A stretch of DNA of 64,000 nt, from NCBI RefSeq assembly GCF_015864825.1, contig NZ_JADYWL010000003.1, positions 1 to 64,000 of the forward strand, read 5' to 3'. The position numbers and the translations under genes were made by a program. The notes below the pieces were generated by a model. It did no database searches, had not been told where the DNA came from, and saw only the letters and a list, made by a program, of their open reading frames with translations. Shown here one piece after another: positions 27,758 to 36,884 of the stretch (the stretch's first letter is position 1; every line of letters starts with the position of its first letter). The DNA comes from Psychrobacter sp. NZS113. Its GTDB lineage: Bacteria; Pseudomonadota; Gammaproteobacteria; Pseudomonadales; Moraxellaceae.

Positions 27758-28978
27758 CTATTTAGGTTTTATCTTCATAAGATTGAATGAGTTGTCTTTT
27801 AAAACCTCTGGATCAAGTGGCAATTCTGCTTTAATCCATCGCTTTGCTATTTTGACAATTTTGTTGTTATTGACAGCGACTAAATAACGTAGTTTTTTCT
27901 CATCATCGAGATAAAAAAAGCAGTCGTCATTTGAATCATCAGCTCTAATAACTAGTTGACAGTCATCGATATCAACGGGGGAGCCCAATATTTGGATGTT
28001 TTTATCGTATTGATCCGACCATAACCATGGTGTCTCTTCATAAGCAATCTTTTGATCAAGCATAGATTGAGCAGCGATGACACCTTGATGCTGAGCATTT
28101 GACCAAGACTGAATGCAAAATCCCAAGTTGGGATGAATCGCCACATCGCCTGCGGCATAGACATCGGGATCATTAGTTTGGCAATACTCATCAACGACAA
28201 TACCATCACTTGTATCTAGACCTGACATCTCAGCTATTTCTTTATTGATATGCGCGCCTGTACCTAAAAAGACCAAATCATAGGTGACAATATCGTCATC
28301 ATTGTCGATTCGAACATTGATGCTTTGATTCACGTCGGATTTATTCAGGTCGATTTTTTTACAGGATAGTTTGATATGGACGCCATGTTGCTTGTGAAGT
28401 TTTAACAGATAATCTGAAACCGCTTGACTCACGCTTCTGGTACATAATCGATCGTTCATTTCATAGACAGTGACGTCGATATTTCTTTTGGATAAAGAAG
28501 CAGCAACTTCCAGACCGATCCAACCGCCACCAATGATGCCAACTTTATCCACATTATTGAGCTTTTCTTCTATGAGAAGACTGTCTTCAATATTGCGTAG
28601 GCTAACGACATTATGAAAAGTAGACCACTTTTTGACAGGAATTTTTGCCTTACTACCAGTGGCAATCAACAGCTTGTCATATGTAATTGTTTGGTCAGTG
28701 TTGGTATAGACCGTTTTATTTTGACGATCGATGTGAGTTACTTTGACTGGCTTTAAGAGCTCAATGTTAAGCTCTGCCACAACTTCGTCTTTAAATATCT
28801 TTAAGGACTCATGAACAACTTCACCCAGTAACACCTGCTTCGACAAAGGAGGCCGTTCATAAAAGGCATACTTTTCATCACCTATGATCGTGATGCTACC
28901 TGTGTAACCTTCTGATCTTAGCGTCTTTGCCGTCCATATAGCAGCCTGACCCGCCCCAACTACGACTACCTTATCCAT
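27758..28978 (-). CDS. Ferredoxin reductase of a ring-hydroxylating oxygenase system
   Basis: A 406-residue FAD/NADH reductase of the BphA4/rubredoxin-reductase type. Two dinucleotide-binding motifs are visible: VVGAGQAAIWTAKTLR at the N-terminus for FAD and IIGGGWIGLEVAASL in the middle for NADH. YERPPLSKQVLLGE and YAAGDVAIHPN are typical of this family, and the C-terminal reductase domain is present. It should pass electrons from NADH to the Rieske ferredoxin encoded at the head of the operon. Confidence 0.87.
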   Translation of the reverse strand: MDKVVVVGAGQAAIWTAKTLRSEGYTGSITIIGDEKYAFYERPPLSKQVLLGEVVHESLKIFKDEVVAELNIELLKPVKVTHIDRQNKTVYTNTDQTITYDKLLIATGSKAKIPVKKWSTFHNVVSLRNIEDSLLIEEKLNNVDKVGIIGGGWIGLEVAASLSKRNIDVTVYEMNDRLCTRSVSQAVSDYLLKLHKQHGVHIKLSCKKIDLNKSDVNQSINVRIDNDDDIVTYDLVFLGTGAHINKEIAEMSGLDTSDGIVVDEYCQTNDPDVYAAGDVAIHPNLGFCIQSWSNAQHQGVIAAQSMLDQKIAYEETPWLWSDQYDKNIQILGSPVDIDDCQLVIRADDSNDDCFFYLDDEKKLRYLVAVNNNKIVKIAKRWIKAELPLDPEVLKDNSFNLMKIKPK

Positions 28979-29031
28979 GGTAAATCTCCTGATTGATATT
29001 CGACTCCTTTACATATAAAGAAGATTTGCCT

Positions 29032-29964
29032 TTACATGTTATTGATTTGCCGTCTCGTAGTATCATCAATACCGCCCTCGACTGCCCACTCTGTAAACAA
29101 ATCAAGTGAATAATCATAATGACGAGCTTGCCATTCAGGCGTTAAGTAATCGTCGTTAGTGTAGTATTCAAATGCCCCGCCAAATGGTGAATGCACATAC
29201 CAAAAGTACGCAGAAGAAACAGGATGGCGACCAGGCCCGATAAACGAATCCCATTTTTTTCGGTTCATGTGCAGACCGCCGCCAATGACCTCATGTATGT
29301 CTCTAACAATAAAGGCCACATGGTTTAACCCAGACGCATCTCTGTGAGGCAGCTTTAATAAAAACAGATTGTGGTGCCAGCCTTCCGCGGAGCACCGTAA
29401 AAATGCCCCTCGATTGTTATAAGCATCTGATAGATAAAAGCCCAATTTATCTTCGTAAAATGTTTGTGCCGCTACAAGATTGGGACTAAAGAGGACAACA
29501 TGACCGACGCCTAATGGTGCTGCTTTTTCATACACTGGACTGGCTTCATTGATTCTATTAATAGAACCATACTGATTGATACCCGCGCTTGCTTTATCGA
29601 GACTGGTTTGCATGACACTGATTTCAAAAGACAACGTCAGCCCATTTGGATCACGGCAATACAACATATCTGTCTCTGCTTTATAACCATCGACACCTTG
29701 TAAGCGATCCTTTAGCGTGTTAAGACTCTCTTGATCATCGACTGCCCAAGTCACTTCTCTTAGCGTCGAGCCGTCTTCAAAAGCAGGCGGCAATCTGGTG
29801 TCATCTTTGTCGTAGACATAAATGGCACTACCGTTGTCCATGCTAAATTTTGTCGTGCCTTCTATGTCTGAGCTGACTTCTTCTAACCCAAAATCAATTG
29901 CAAAGTTCTGACATTTTTTTCGGTCTTCAACACCGAATTTTAAGGTTTTAATTCCGTTTATCAT
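29032..29964 (-). CDS. Type I extradiol dioxygenase (two VOC domains)
   Basis: A 310-residue protein with two VOC domains, as in BphC-type enzymes. The C-terminal domain keeps the Fe(II) triad: His155 (GVGHVVLFS), His215 (GLNHVAFIVRD) and Glu266 (AFEYYTNDD). The tyrosine after Glu266 and His198 are in the expected catalytic surroundings. It should cleave a catechol next to the hydroxyls, following the Rieske oxygenase and dehydrogenase encoded just upstream. The N-terminal domain has lost the triad, which is normal. Confidence 0.83.
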   Translation of the reverse strand: MINGIKTLKFGVEDRKKCQNFAIDFGLEEVSSDIEGTTKFSMDNGSAIYVYDKDDTRLPPAFEDGSTLREVTWAVDDQESLNTLKDRLQGVDGYKAETDMLYCRDPNGLTLSFEISVMQTSLDKASAGINQYGSINRINEASPVYEKAAPLGVGHVVLFSPNLVAAQTFYEDKLGFYLSDAYNNRGAFLRCSAEGWHHNLFLLKLPHRDASGLNHVAFIVRDIHEVIGGGLHMNRKKWDSFIGPGRHPVSSAYFWYVHSPFGGAFEYYTNDDYLTPEWQARHYDYSLDLFTEWAVEGGIDDTTRRQINNM

Positions 29965-30013
29965 GTGAAATCCTTATTGGAATGCTTTGGTCACTCGCTG
30001 TGACGCAAGCTTC

Positions 30014-30772
30014 CTAGTTAAATACAAAGCCACCATTTACTGGGATATTTTGACCTGTGACAAATGACGCCAAATCGGACAAGAGATATACTGCTGTGCC
30101 ATCTATGTCTTCTGGATATTGCTTTCTGTTGAGCGCGCGTCCATTGACATAATGGTCGTGGCGTTGCTGTGGTACATAAGCGGTTGCTTCAACGATGGTA
30201 AGACCGGGTAAAATACAATTGACACAGATATTGTCTACACCAAGCTCACGCGCCATGGAGCGAGTCATAGAGATGATGGCACCTTTACTTGCGGTATAAG
30301 CCATCAAGTTTGGTGCACCCCAAAGCGCGGTATCTGAGGCAATATTGACAATTTTTCCTGCTTTAGATGTCTTGAGATAGGGTGTTAACGCCTTGCTTAA
30401 TAACCACGTGCCCTTTACATTGATCTGCATCACACGATCCCAAAGTTCCTCATCATAATCCATCATACTTTTGCCACCGACGCCAGTCGCCAATGCCCCA
30501 CAATTTATCAACCCGTCAATCTTATCGTTTTGGGCGATCAAGCTGTCAACTGTCGATTTAATGTTTGGCGCATCTGCCAAATCTATCTGCCAAGCATTTG
30601 CCTTGAAGCCTTGCTCTTTTAATATATTGGCTTGATTTTGAACCTCACTTTCTAAGATATCTAACATAATCACGTCTGCTCCTTGCTTAGCACAAGCGAT
30701 GGCAAAAGATAGTCCCAGCCCGCGGGCTGCGCCCGATATCACAATTCTTTTGTCTGATAATAGATTGCTCAT
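30014..30772 (-). CDS. SDR-family cis-dihydrodiol/alcohol dehydrogenase
   Basis: A 252-residue classical SDR. The cofactor motif is SGAARGLGLSFA (residues 13-24). The catalytic residues are intact: Ser146 (VNIAS), Tyr159 and Lys163 (AYTASKGAI). The C-terminus ends with TGQNIPVNGGF. Unlike the SDR at 24095 it has a full active site. In this operon it is the best candidate for oxidising the cis-dihydrodiol made by the Rieske oxygenase to a catechol. Confidence 0.83.
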   Translation of the reverse strand: MSNLLSDKRIVISGAARGLGLSFAIACAKQGADVIMLDILESEVQNQANILKEQGFKANAWQIDLADAPNIKSTVDSLIAQNDKIDGLINCGALATGVGGKSMMDYDEELWDRVMQINVKGTWLLSKALTPYLKTSKAGKIVNIASDTALWGAPNLMAYTASKGAIISMTRSMARELGVDNICVNCILPGLTIVEATAYVPQQRHDHYVNGRALNRKQYPEDIDGTAVYLLSDLASFVTGQNIPVNGGFVFN

Positions 30773-30824
30773 TTGTGCTCAAACTCCCTTTAGATTGATA
30801 AACCACGCTTGAGAACACTAACCG

Positions 30825-31868
30825 TTAAACACTGGCTTGCTCTTCTTTAGACGCTTTTAATATTTGCAACTGATTGAATTGTTTTTTACCTTCTTTTTGG
30901 AAGATTCGTCTTAAACGCGCAAGACCTACGTCATGCTGATACAAAAATTCATGAGCCTGAGCATTGGGTGCCAGATTCTCCAAAATGATTCTGTCTTGCT
31001 CTAAGACATCCCAGTGCAATTTTTCAAGATGTGCGCGGTACATAAAGCGCCATGTGTCGCGCTGCCAGCCTTGTACTTCACGGCAGCGCCAAAAGAAGAC
31101 ACGCGTGTGATTCTCATCAATAGGAGTGGCAAAACCGACAATCCAAAACACACCGCCTGGGCCAAAATCTTTCTTATAAGGAATAGACAGTCTTAACCAA
31201 GGGCTGCCAGTGTCGCCATATTCTACCCAGTCAAAATTCACGCCTTTTTGACCTGTTTTTTCGAATATAAAACCGTCTTCAGTCCGTCTAAACTCCATAT
31301 CAGACTGTTTATCTCCTTCTGCCATAGAATGAGAGGTAGCATGTAAGAAAGCACCGTGCATGGGATCCATGACGTTATCAACGGCGTACTGATAGTTAAC
31401 TTCCCAATCAGCCATGCACAAAAAGCTACTCCAATCATCACTTGCTAGCTGCTCTGGCAACTCAAGTGGCGTTGGCGTTTGACCATCTTCTAAACCAAAC
31501 CAGACAAATATGGCACCATTTGACTCTTGTACTGGATAAGTACGCACGCAAGCCTGACCTTTCATTGGGCAATCGTTAACCGCAGGGACATCGATGACCG
31601 TGCCCGTCTTATCCACTTCTACGCCGTGATACCAGCAGGCAACCTTATTACCTAAATTCCAACCTAACGACAGTCTGGCACCACGATGCGGACATCTATC
31701 TTCTAATGCATGAACTTCGCCTTCTTCATCTCTCCACAGCACTAAGTTTTCACCCAAACGAGTGATACCAATTGGATTCGCTTCTATTTCCCAAGAAGAT
31801 AGGACTGGATGCCAGCGATTCCTAAGTCCTAATGACAAATACTCTTCTAATGACTGAAACTGTCTCAT
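30825..31868 (-). CDS. Rieske non-heme iron oxygenase, alpha subunit
   Basis: A 347-residue oxygenase component. The Rieske [2Fe-2S] site is Cys59-x-His61 (CPHRGARLSLGW) and Cys78-x2-His81 (CWYHG). The mononuclear iron site is in NVMDPMHGAFLH, Asp168, His171 and His176, with an acidic ligand likely in LEQDR near the C-terminus. Length and the absence of a beta-subunit gene suggest the alpha-only class (phthalate 4,5-dioxygenase, carbazole 1,9a-dioxygenase and relatives). It is flanked by a dedicated ferredoxin and reductase, so it is a three-component system. The substrate is unknown. Confidence 0.87.
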   Translation of the reverse strand: MRQFQSLEEYLSLGLRNRWHPVLSSWEIEANPIGITRLGENLVLWRDEEGEVHALEDRCPHRGARLSLGWNLGNKVACWYHGVEVDKTGTVIDVPAVNDCPMKGQACVRTYPVQESNGAIFVWFGLEDGQTPTPLELPEQLASDDWSSFLCMADWEVNYQYAVDNVMDPMHGAFLHATSHSMAEGDKQSDMEFRRTEDGFIFEKTGQKGVNFDWVEYGDTGSPWLRLSIPYKKDFGPGGVFWIVGFATPIDENHTRVFFWRCREVQGWQRDTWRFMYRAHLEKLHWDVLEQDRIILENLAPNAQAHEFLYQHDVGLARLRRIFQKEGKKQFNQLQILKASKEEQASV

Positions 31869-31895
31869 CGCCTTGTACTCCCTACTTGATGATTT

Positions 31896-32195
31896 TTAGT
31901 AACCCAACCGTGCCATTTCTCGTTCAAATGACTCAGTGGTAAACGCATTTCCATCTCCATGGAGCATGCCTTGCATATTGAGAGCGCTGACAACATCTTC
32001 TACAGTTTCAGCACCAGATGAAAACGCCATGATTAGATTTTTTGCCAAAGACAATTCATAGTCTGTCGGCTCGTGATCGCGTGTTTGCCAGACCATGAGC
32101 GTTGGCTGTCCTGGCATTTGAATGTTGTTTATACCTGCATCCTTACTAGGACTATGTTGCTTCCAACGGATCAAGCTTTCGTTATATTGCTGCAT
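31896..32195 (-). CDS. Small conserved-looking protein between ferredoxin and oxygenase genes
   Basis: A 99-residue acidic protein with AAGGAG 7 bases before the ATG; the GTG just before that is too close to the ribosome site. Segments include NNIQMPGQPTLMVWQTRDHE and YELSLAKNLIMAFSSGAETVEDV, then a C-terminal MARLGY. It has no Rieske cysteines, signal peptide or membrane segment, and is too short and unlike the cone-shaped beta subunit of ring-hydroxylating dioxygenases. I have a vague memory of similar small proteins with a recombinase-like helix-turn-helix label beside Rieske genes, but cannot verify it. Position suggests a role in the oxygenase system. Confidence 0.75.
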   Translation of the reverse strand: MQQYNESLIRWKQHSPSKDAGINNIQMPGQPTLMVWQTRDHEPTDYELSLAKNLIMAFSSGAETVEDVVSALNMQGMLHGDGNAFTTESFEREMARLGY

Positions 32196-32233
32196 CACTC
32201 TTCTCCTTTATGATCCTAACTTCTAGGCCCTCT

Positions 32234-32545
32234 TTAGACTTTATCTTGAAGGTATATTTTGTCTGCTTCGATTTTTAAAGCGTAGGTACATAGATTTCGA
32301 TCAGCAGGTCCACTCAATAACTTGCCACTTTTGATGTCAAAAATAGCCTCATGCAACGGACACTCTACTGTCTCATCTTCAATAAAACCGTCAGTCAACA
32401 AAGCATAAGCATGTGGACATATATTTTCTAATGCAAAATAAGCGTCCTCAATTTGAAAAATCCCAATCTTCTTGCCGTTTACTTCTACAGATTTAGGTTC
32501 ATCTTCATTGATATCTGATAGATCGCATATTGGTAACCAGTCCAT
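32234..32545 (-). CDS. Rieske-type ferredoxin
   Basis: A 103-residue soluble Rieske protein. The cluster ligands are Cys43-x-His45 (CPHAYALL) and Cys62-x2-His65 (CPLHEAIFD), with the standard spacing. It should carry electrons from the reductase at 27758 to the oxygenase at 30825. First gene of the 14-gene operon; its promoter must lie in the 620-base gap before the divergent IclR gene. Confidence 0.87.
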   Translation of the reverse strand: MDWLPICDLSDINEDEPKSVEVNGKKIGIFQIEDAYFALENICPHAYALLTDGFIEDETVECPLHEAIFDIKSGKLLSGPADRNLCTYALKIEADKIYLQDKV

Positions 32546-32572
32546 GTAAATCGTCCTTAGTTTTGTATATAA

Positions 32573-32605
32573 AACTATGTTTAATGTGTAAAACTTAATA
32601 TAGTT
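32573..32605. promoter_or_regulatory. Imperfect inverted repeat upstream of the aromatic operon
   Basis: AACTATGTTTAA and TTAATATAGTT form an imperfect inverted repeat centred about 45 bases upstream of the ferredoxin ATG. The position fits an IclR-type operator or a promoter element. Nothing else recognisable was found in 32606-33168, which is very AT-rich; a 249-base reading frame there (32679-32927) looks like composition noise. Confidence 0.4.
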
Positions 32606-33168
32606 ATATTTTCTACTGTTGTCAACCGCATATGAAATGAAAACAAACAGGATTTATAACCAGTAAATACACTTATAATCAAATACTTAAATAAAAAATA
32701 GCCGTATTTCTAAGGTTATCGTTTATAAAATATTTATGATTATTTAATATAAAAAAGAAAGGCAAGCAGAATTTCAATAGCAAGAAAGCATAAGAAAAGG
32801 GATACAAAGTTTGAGGATAATAAGGAACTAGCAAAACCGTAAAAGAGACAAGCGTATTATTATTTTTATCTAAAACTAAAAATAATAATTTGAATAAATG
32901 ATCTAGAACAGACGCCCTCCATAGCATGGTTTGATGAATTAACCATTCTAATCAGTAGACAATACAATCTCGGTAACCTTTGCACAGAATTGATTAAACA
33001 GGACTACTATCTCCAACATTAAGAAGAACAATAAAGGTTTATATAGATATGATGATTAATTAAGTTACTAAACACTACCCATTTCGTATCGAAGTCTTGT
33101 GTGTGGACTACAAGATAAATCACCTTATATGATAGAATATTTCTAATTAATTTTTCGAGATCGATATA

Positions 33169-33966
33169 ATGTCTGAATCATTACCTAATGATAAATATAT
33201 GGTAAACAGCCTAAAAAACGGGCTTTTGTTGATGGAGTTGTTCAATAATAGTGAGATTGTTGAGATGTCATTATCAGAAGTAGCAGCGGAATTAGGAATA
33301 AATAAGTCTAGCGCTTACAGACTTCTGTTTACTTTAGAGCAAATGGGTTATATTAAAAAAGACAGTAATAAAAACTACATGTTAGACATTAAAGTGGTTG
33401 ATTTATCTCATTCGTATTTAACATCTATCTCATTCAAGCACGAAGCTTATGCTGTCATGGAGAAATTGAGAGATGATACTGGTACTGCTGTACACCTCTT
33501 TACGTTAGATGGAACAGAGATCGTCAATTTACAGAATATCCAACCTTTGAGCAGTTTTATATCAAATATATTACCTGGATTGAGGTGGCCTGCTTATGCA
33601 ACAGTTATTGGACAAATGTTATTGAGTGATTTACCGAACGAAGAGATAGAAAGAAGATTTCATAATTTCTCAGATTGGAAAGTTTATTCTGACGCAACTC
33701 CTACTAATATTGATGAACTATTAAAATTAGTAGATCAAGCTCGAGGAAAAAGCCACCTTACTAGCTGGCAAAAGTTCAATAATGACATGGTTGCTTGTAC
33801 TGCTCCAGTTAAAGATTTATCATCTAACAAAATTGTATATTCGCTTTCTGTTAGTTTTCCAGTGCATGCATTTACATTGGAGTATTTCGAGGAACATATA
33901 ACCCCTTCCATTGTCAATTCAGCTAATAATCTTAGTAAAATTTATAAACCTGATGGTAGTTGGTAA
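33169..33966 (+). CDS. IclR-family transcriptional regulator
   Basis: A 265-residue protein. The N-terminal winged HTH (about residues 10-75) includes MSLSEVAAELGINKSSAYRL and LFTLEQMGYI. The rest is the IclR effector domain with LRDDTGTAVHLFTLDGTEIV and GLRWPAYATVIGQMLLSDLP. It is divergent from the aromatic operon across 623 bases, the standard arrangement for IclR regulators of aromatic catabolism, and probably senses the substrate or an intermediate. Low GC relative to its neighbours. Confidence 0.87.
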   Translation: MSESLPNDKYMVNSLKNGLLLMELFNNSEIVEMSLSEVAAELGINKSSAYRLLFTLEQMGYIKKDSNKNYMLDIKVVDLSHSYLTSISFKHEAYAVMEKLRDDTGTAVHLFTLDGTEIVNLQNIQPLSSFISNILPGLRWPAYATVIGQMLLSDLPNEEIERRFHNFSDWKVYSDATPTNIDELLKLVDQARGKSHLTSWQKFNNDMVACTAPVKDLSSNKIVYSLSVSFPVHAFTLEYFEEHITPSIVNSANNLSKIYKPDGSW

Positions 33967-34034
33967 TTAGATTTAAACTTATTGTCATAACCTAATAATA
34001 AATATTTATAAAACCGATAAATGTATCAAAAAAA

Positions 34035-34070
34035 ATGAACCGCCCTAATGCTAGCGTTAAGGCGGTTCAT
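34035..34070 (-). terminator. Hairpin with T-tract on the minus strand
   Basis: A 10-bp perfect stem (ATGAACCGCC with its complement). Reading on the minus strand, seven T residues follow it. It lies between the IclR gene and the IS element and would stop transcription coming from the element toward iclR. Confidence 0.6.
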
Positions 34071-34199
34071 ACTGTAGTTATCTCAACAACTTAGAAGCTT
34101 GACCCTAATCATCCATAGTCTATATTTCGAACTCTAACTCCTAGTTTAGTAAGTACTGACTCATGCTGACAAATCCGTATAACTAAACTTGCGAGATTT

Positions 34200-35130
34200 T
34201 AGTTACGCAGCCTGACGTTAAAAGTCAAACCATACCTGCCTTTACGATCTATAGCCTAACCCCTTTTGAATTCTCGTTTCATTGCGAGCACAGCTCTTAT
34301 CTTGCGTCGCTGCAAAACAGTGCTTTTCTAATAGCTCCTCATGTAGTAGAGCTCGATATAGCCGATGATATCGTTGATGGCTATGAACCTTGTTTTATAG
34401 TCTTGATGATATACCAGCTCATTCTTCAACCTTCAACATGCCCCAGAAGCTTTCTATTGGAGCGTTGTCGAAAAACTTGCCTTTACCACTCATTGAGTCT
34501 ATAAACAGATGCTGCTTGATGATCTTGTGATACGCGTGTCTACAGTATTGACTGCCTCTGTCTGAATGTACAATCAGCCCTTGGCTTGTACGTTTGCTCT
34601 TAATGGCCATAAGTGCTTTGCAAACTAAATCAGCGGTCATTAATGGCGTAGCCAATCAGCTCTTTGGTGTATAAATCTTTTACTCCTGCTAAGTATAACT
34701 AACCCTCAGCAGTCCGAATATAGGTGATGTCACTGACCCACAATTTATTAGGACGCTTAGCATCAAACTTCTGATTTAGTATGTTTGAATAGAAAAGCTT
34801 GTTATATTTGGAGTCAGTAGTGATTTTAAAACGTTTGTGGCGACGGCATTTCATACCATGCTCTTCTTTAATACGTTGAACCATATATTGGCTGATATCG
34901 TGCCCTTGCTCGGTTAGCTTTGCATGTAGTCGCTCAACACCATAGCGCTCACGAATTTCACTGTGAGCGGCTTTCACCAGTAGTTCGCAATGGTCGCGAT
35001 GTATCTGCTGGTCGCTGATATCGCGACTCAGCCAGACAGTCGTAGTAGCTTAAATACTTAATCTTTAGCACACCGCATATAGTAGTAATGCTTAAGAGGG
35101 ACTGGTTGTCTTCAACAAAGGCGTACCTTA
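34200..35130 (-). pseudogene. Broken IS3-family orfB (DDE transposase)
   Basis: Recognisable orfB pieces in order: YAFVEDNQSLLSITTICGVL (about 35125-35065), a frameshift near 35000, the HTH_21-like block HSEIRERYGVERLHAKLTEQ, and the start of the catalytic core NKLWVSDITYIRT with the first Asp. A stop at 34698 and a frameshift near 34640 follow. Then come VHSDRGSQYCRHA (second Asp) and APIESFWGMLK (catalytic Glu), another break near 34419, and a C-terminal LGYRS...FDFYRQAA-like end near 34200. All three DDE residues survive but on separate frames. Confidence 0.8.
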
Positions 35131-35197
35131 CTAGCTGTTACTGCGGGCATAGCCCTACGTCTTGCATCACTAAGACAGTCTACTAGACTGTTTTTTA

Positions 35198-35494
35198 ACG
35201 TTCCTCATTGGCGAAGTACGCCGTCGCCTTTTTTAATATCTCTCGTTCCTCCTAGGCAACTTTAAGCTGTCTTTTGAGGCGTTTGTTCTCTTCCATCACG
35301 GCCATAAGCTGTGGATCATACTGCTCAGTTCCTTCAAGCTTGCCTTGATTAGCTTTGTTATGCCAGTTCGATAGCGTTTGCTTGGCGATGCCAAATTGCT
35401 TTGCAGTAGCTGAAATATTGCCGTTATTATCCGCTATCTTCTTGACAGCTTCGGCTTTGAATTCTGCACTGTAGGTTCTGATTTTCTTGGTCAT
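35198..35494 (-). pseudogene. IS3-family orfA with a premature stop
   Basis: Begins MTKKIRTYSAEFKAEAVKKI and includes the HTH segment ISATAKQFGIAKQTLSNW and the leucine-zipper region EENKRLKRQLKVA. A TAG at about 35249 interrupts the frame. Without it translation would continue EERGEILKKATAYFANEER to a stop near 35198, the normal orfA end, so this is a nonsense mutation and not a natural terminus. Confidence 0.8.
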
Positions 35495-35832
35495 GGTAAA
35501 CTCCTAATCGAGTCGTTAGTTTACCAAGTTTAGGTGTACGGTTTCTTCAGCATAGCTCATATGAGTACATGTACCTTTATCTCGCAACCCAAGTTCTAAT
35601 TTCTCTACTACTCTCGTAGCTCATACCTAACCAAAGCATAGGCAAAGTAACCCTAGGAATTTTTGACTATGCTGCTTACTTTCCAAAGAGTGGACGGGCA
35701 CAGGAGATAATAGCCACTGGCTGATAGAGCGGAGGCTCGTATCAGTCGCGATCTAAATTTTAGGCAGTTTTCAGAGACTGTTTATGAGGAGAGGAAGATT
35801 GAATGTCAGCATACTTTCGATCGTATCAACTA

Positions 35833-36882
35833 TCATTCCCATATCTTATCAAGCACAGTAAACCAATTTTTTGACGTGATCTTTTCAATCAATGGATCAG
35901 AGAAATGGCGTTGTTGCATCCGCTCAATTAGCATAGAGAGTTGACTGATATCTGACAATCCATCAGGTAATAAACAACCATCGAAATCAGAGCCAAAACC
36001 AACATGATCTTCGCCTATATGGTCAACCAGATAATCAAGGTGATCGACAATCACGTCAAGTGAGGTTTGCGTATTGCGCTGCCCATCCGCACGAAGAAAA
36101 GCAACATCGAAGTTCACCCCAACCATACCATTGCTTTGTTTAACAGCTTCTAATTGCTGATCAGTTAAATTTCTAGCTTGCTGACATAAAGCGTGAACAT
36201 TGGAATGTGTCGCGACAATGGGCTGATTAATAATCTCTAACGTATCCCAAAAAGCACGCTCATTCATATGTGACACATCGATCAGCATATGCTTTTCACT
36301 GCACTTAAGAATGAGGTCTTTGCCTTGAGTCGTGAGCCCAGCTCCCGTATCTGGAGAATGCGGAAAAGACGCATTTAAGCCATCACCGAAGAGGCTCTTT
36401 CTATTCCATAGTGGGCCAATGCTTCTGAGTCCTGCCTCATAAAACACATCTAGCAGATCAGGCTGTATGGCCAAAAACTCAGCACCTTCCAAATGCAATA
36501 CAATGGCCAGTTGCTTATTCTGCTGACAGGCCTGAATTTGTTCTAACGAGGTGCAGATCTGAATCTGACCGTCAGATCTTGCCTCTAGTTGCTGAGCCAG
36601 TTTCAATTGCGCACAGCAAATATCGACGATTTCTTGCGGAGTGAAGTCTGAGTTTGTAGGATTAGATAGTTTTTCAGGATGGTTGTTTTTCACATAAGCG
36701 TAGGGCGGCAGGAAAATAGAAAATAATCCGCCCATCCAATTCGCTTGTCGGCAACGTTGTAAATCTAAATGTCCCGGTAACGTGCCATAAATAAAATCAT
36801 GCACAGGATCGGTAGCTGAACTCAGCCAAAGGCGGGTCAACAGATCATTATGTCCATCAAATATCACAGGTTGAGCGTTCAT
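35833..36882 (-). CDS. Peptidase M19 (membrane dipeptidase family) at the end of the pqq operon
   Basis: A 349-residue metallo-dipeptidase. The zinc-binding N-terminal FDGHNDLLTRLW has the His-x-Asp motif. Other family blocks are LHLEGAEFL, IDVSHMNERAFWD, ATHSNVHALC and FGSDFDGCLLP. The ATG lies 2 bases beyond the pqqE stop, so it is translationally coupled to the operon. PQQ synthesis needs proteolytic release of the PqqA Glu-Tyr crosslink, and M19 genes accompany pqq clusters in some gammaproteobacteria. A role in that trimming is therefore a reasonable inference. No M16 PqqF/G protease is visible in the window. The 270 bases downstream, up to the IS element, contain nothing I recognise. 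Confidence 0.83.
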   Translation of the reverse strand: MNAQPVIFDGHNDLLTRLWLSSATDPVHDFIYGTLPGHLDLQRCRQANWMGGLFSIFLPPYAYVKNNHPEKLSNPTNSDFTPQEIVDICCAQLKLAQQLEARSDGQIQICTSLEQIQACQQNKQLAIVLHLEGAEFLAIQPDLLDVFYEAGLRSIGPLWNRKSLFGDGLNASFPHSPDTGAGLTTQGKDLILKCSEKHMLIDVSHMNERAFWDTLEIINQPIVATHSNVHALCQQARNLTDQQLEAVKQSNGMVGVNFDVAFLRADGQRNTQTSLDVIVDHLDYLVDHIGEDHVGFGSDFDGCLLPDGLSDISQLSMLIERMQQRHFSDPLIEKITSKNWFTVLDKIWE

Positions 36883-36884
36883 AT

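Larger units (their letters stand above)
34157..35559 (-). mobile_element. Full-length but inactivated IS3-family insertion sequence
   Basis: About 1.4 kb with related terminal inverted repeats. The left end begins TGACTCATGCTGACAAATCC and the right end, read inward, begins TGAGCTATGCTGAAGAAACC. Inside are orfA and orfB in the usual IS3 order, both broken. No clear target-site duplication was seen. At least four other pieces of the same lineage are in this window (2104, 18044, 18482, 40281). The damage implies an old insertion kept only as a relic. Confidence 0.8.

Noticed and set aside
32679..32927. 82-codon reading frame in the gap before the IclR gene
   Set aside because: Extremely AT-rich, low-complexity hydrophobic translation, no ribosome site and no resemblance to a protein family.
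34151..35570. AGTAC on the left and right of the IS element as a target-site duplication
   Set aside because: The right-hand AGTAC is not adjacent to the end of the element, so the duplication cannot be asserted.
35700..35832. Open plus-strand frame (AEARISRDLNFRQFSETVYE) between the IS element and the dipeptidase end
   Set aside because: Closed upstream by a stop and running antisense into the dipeptidase gene; no recognised family.
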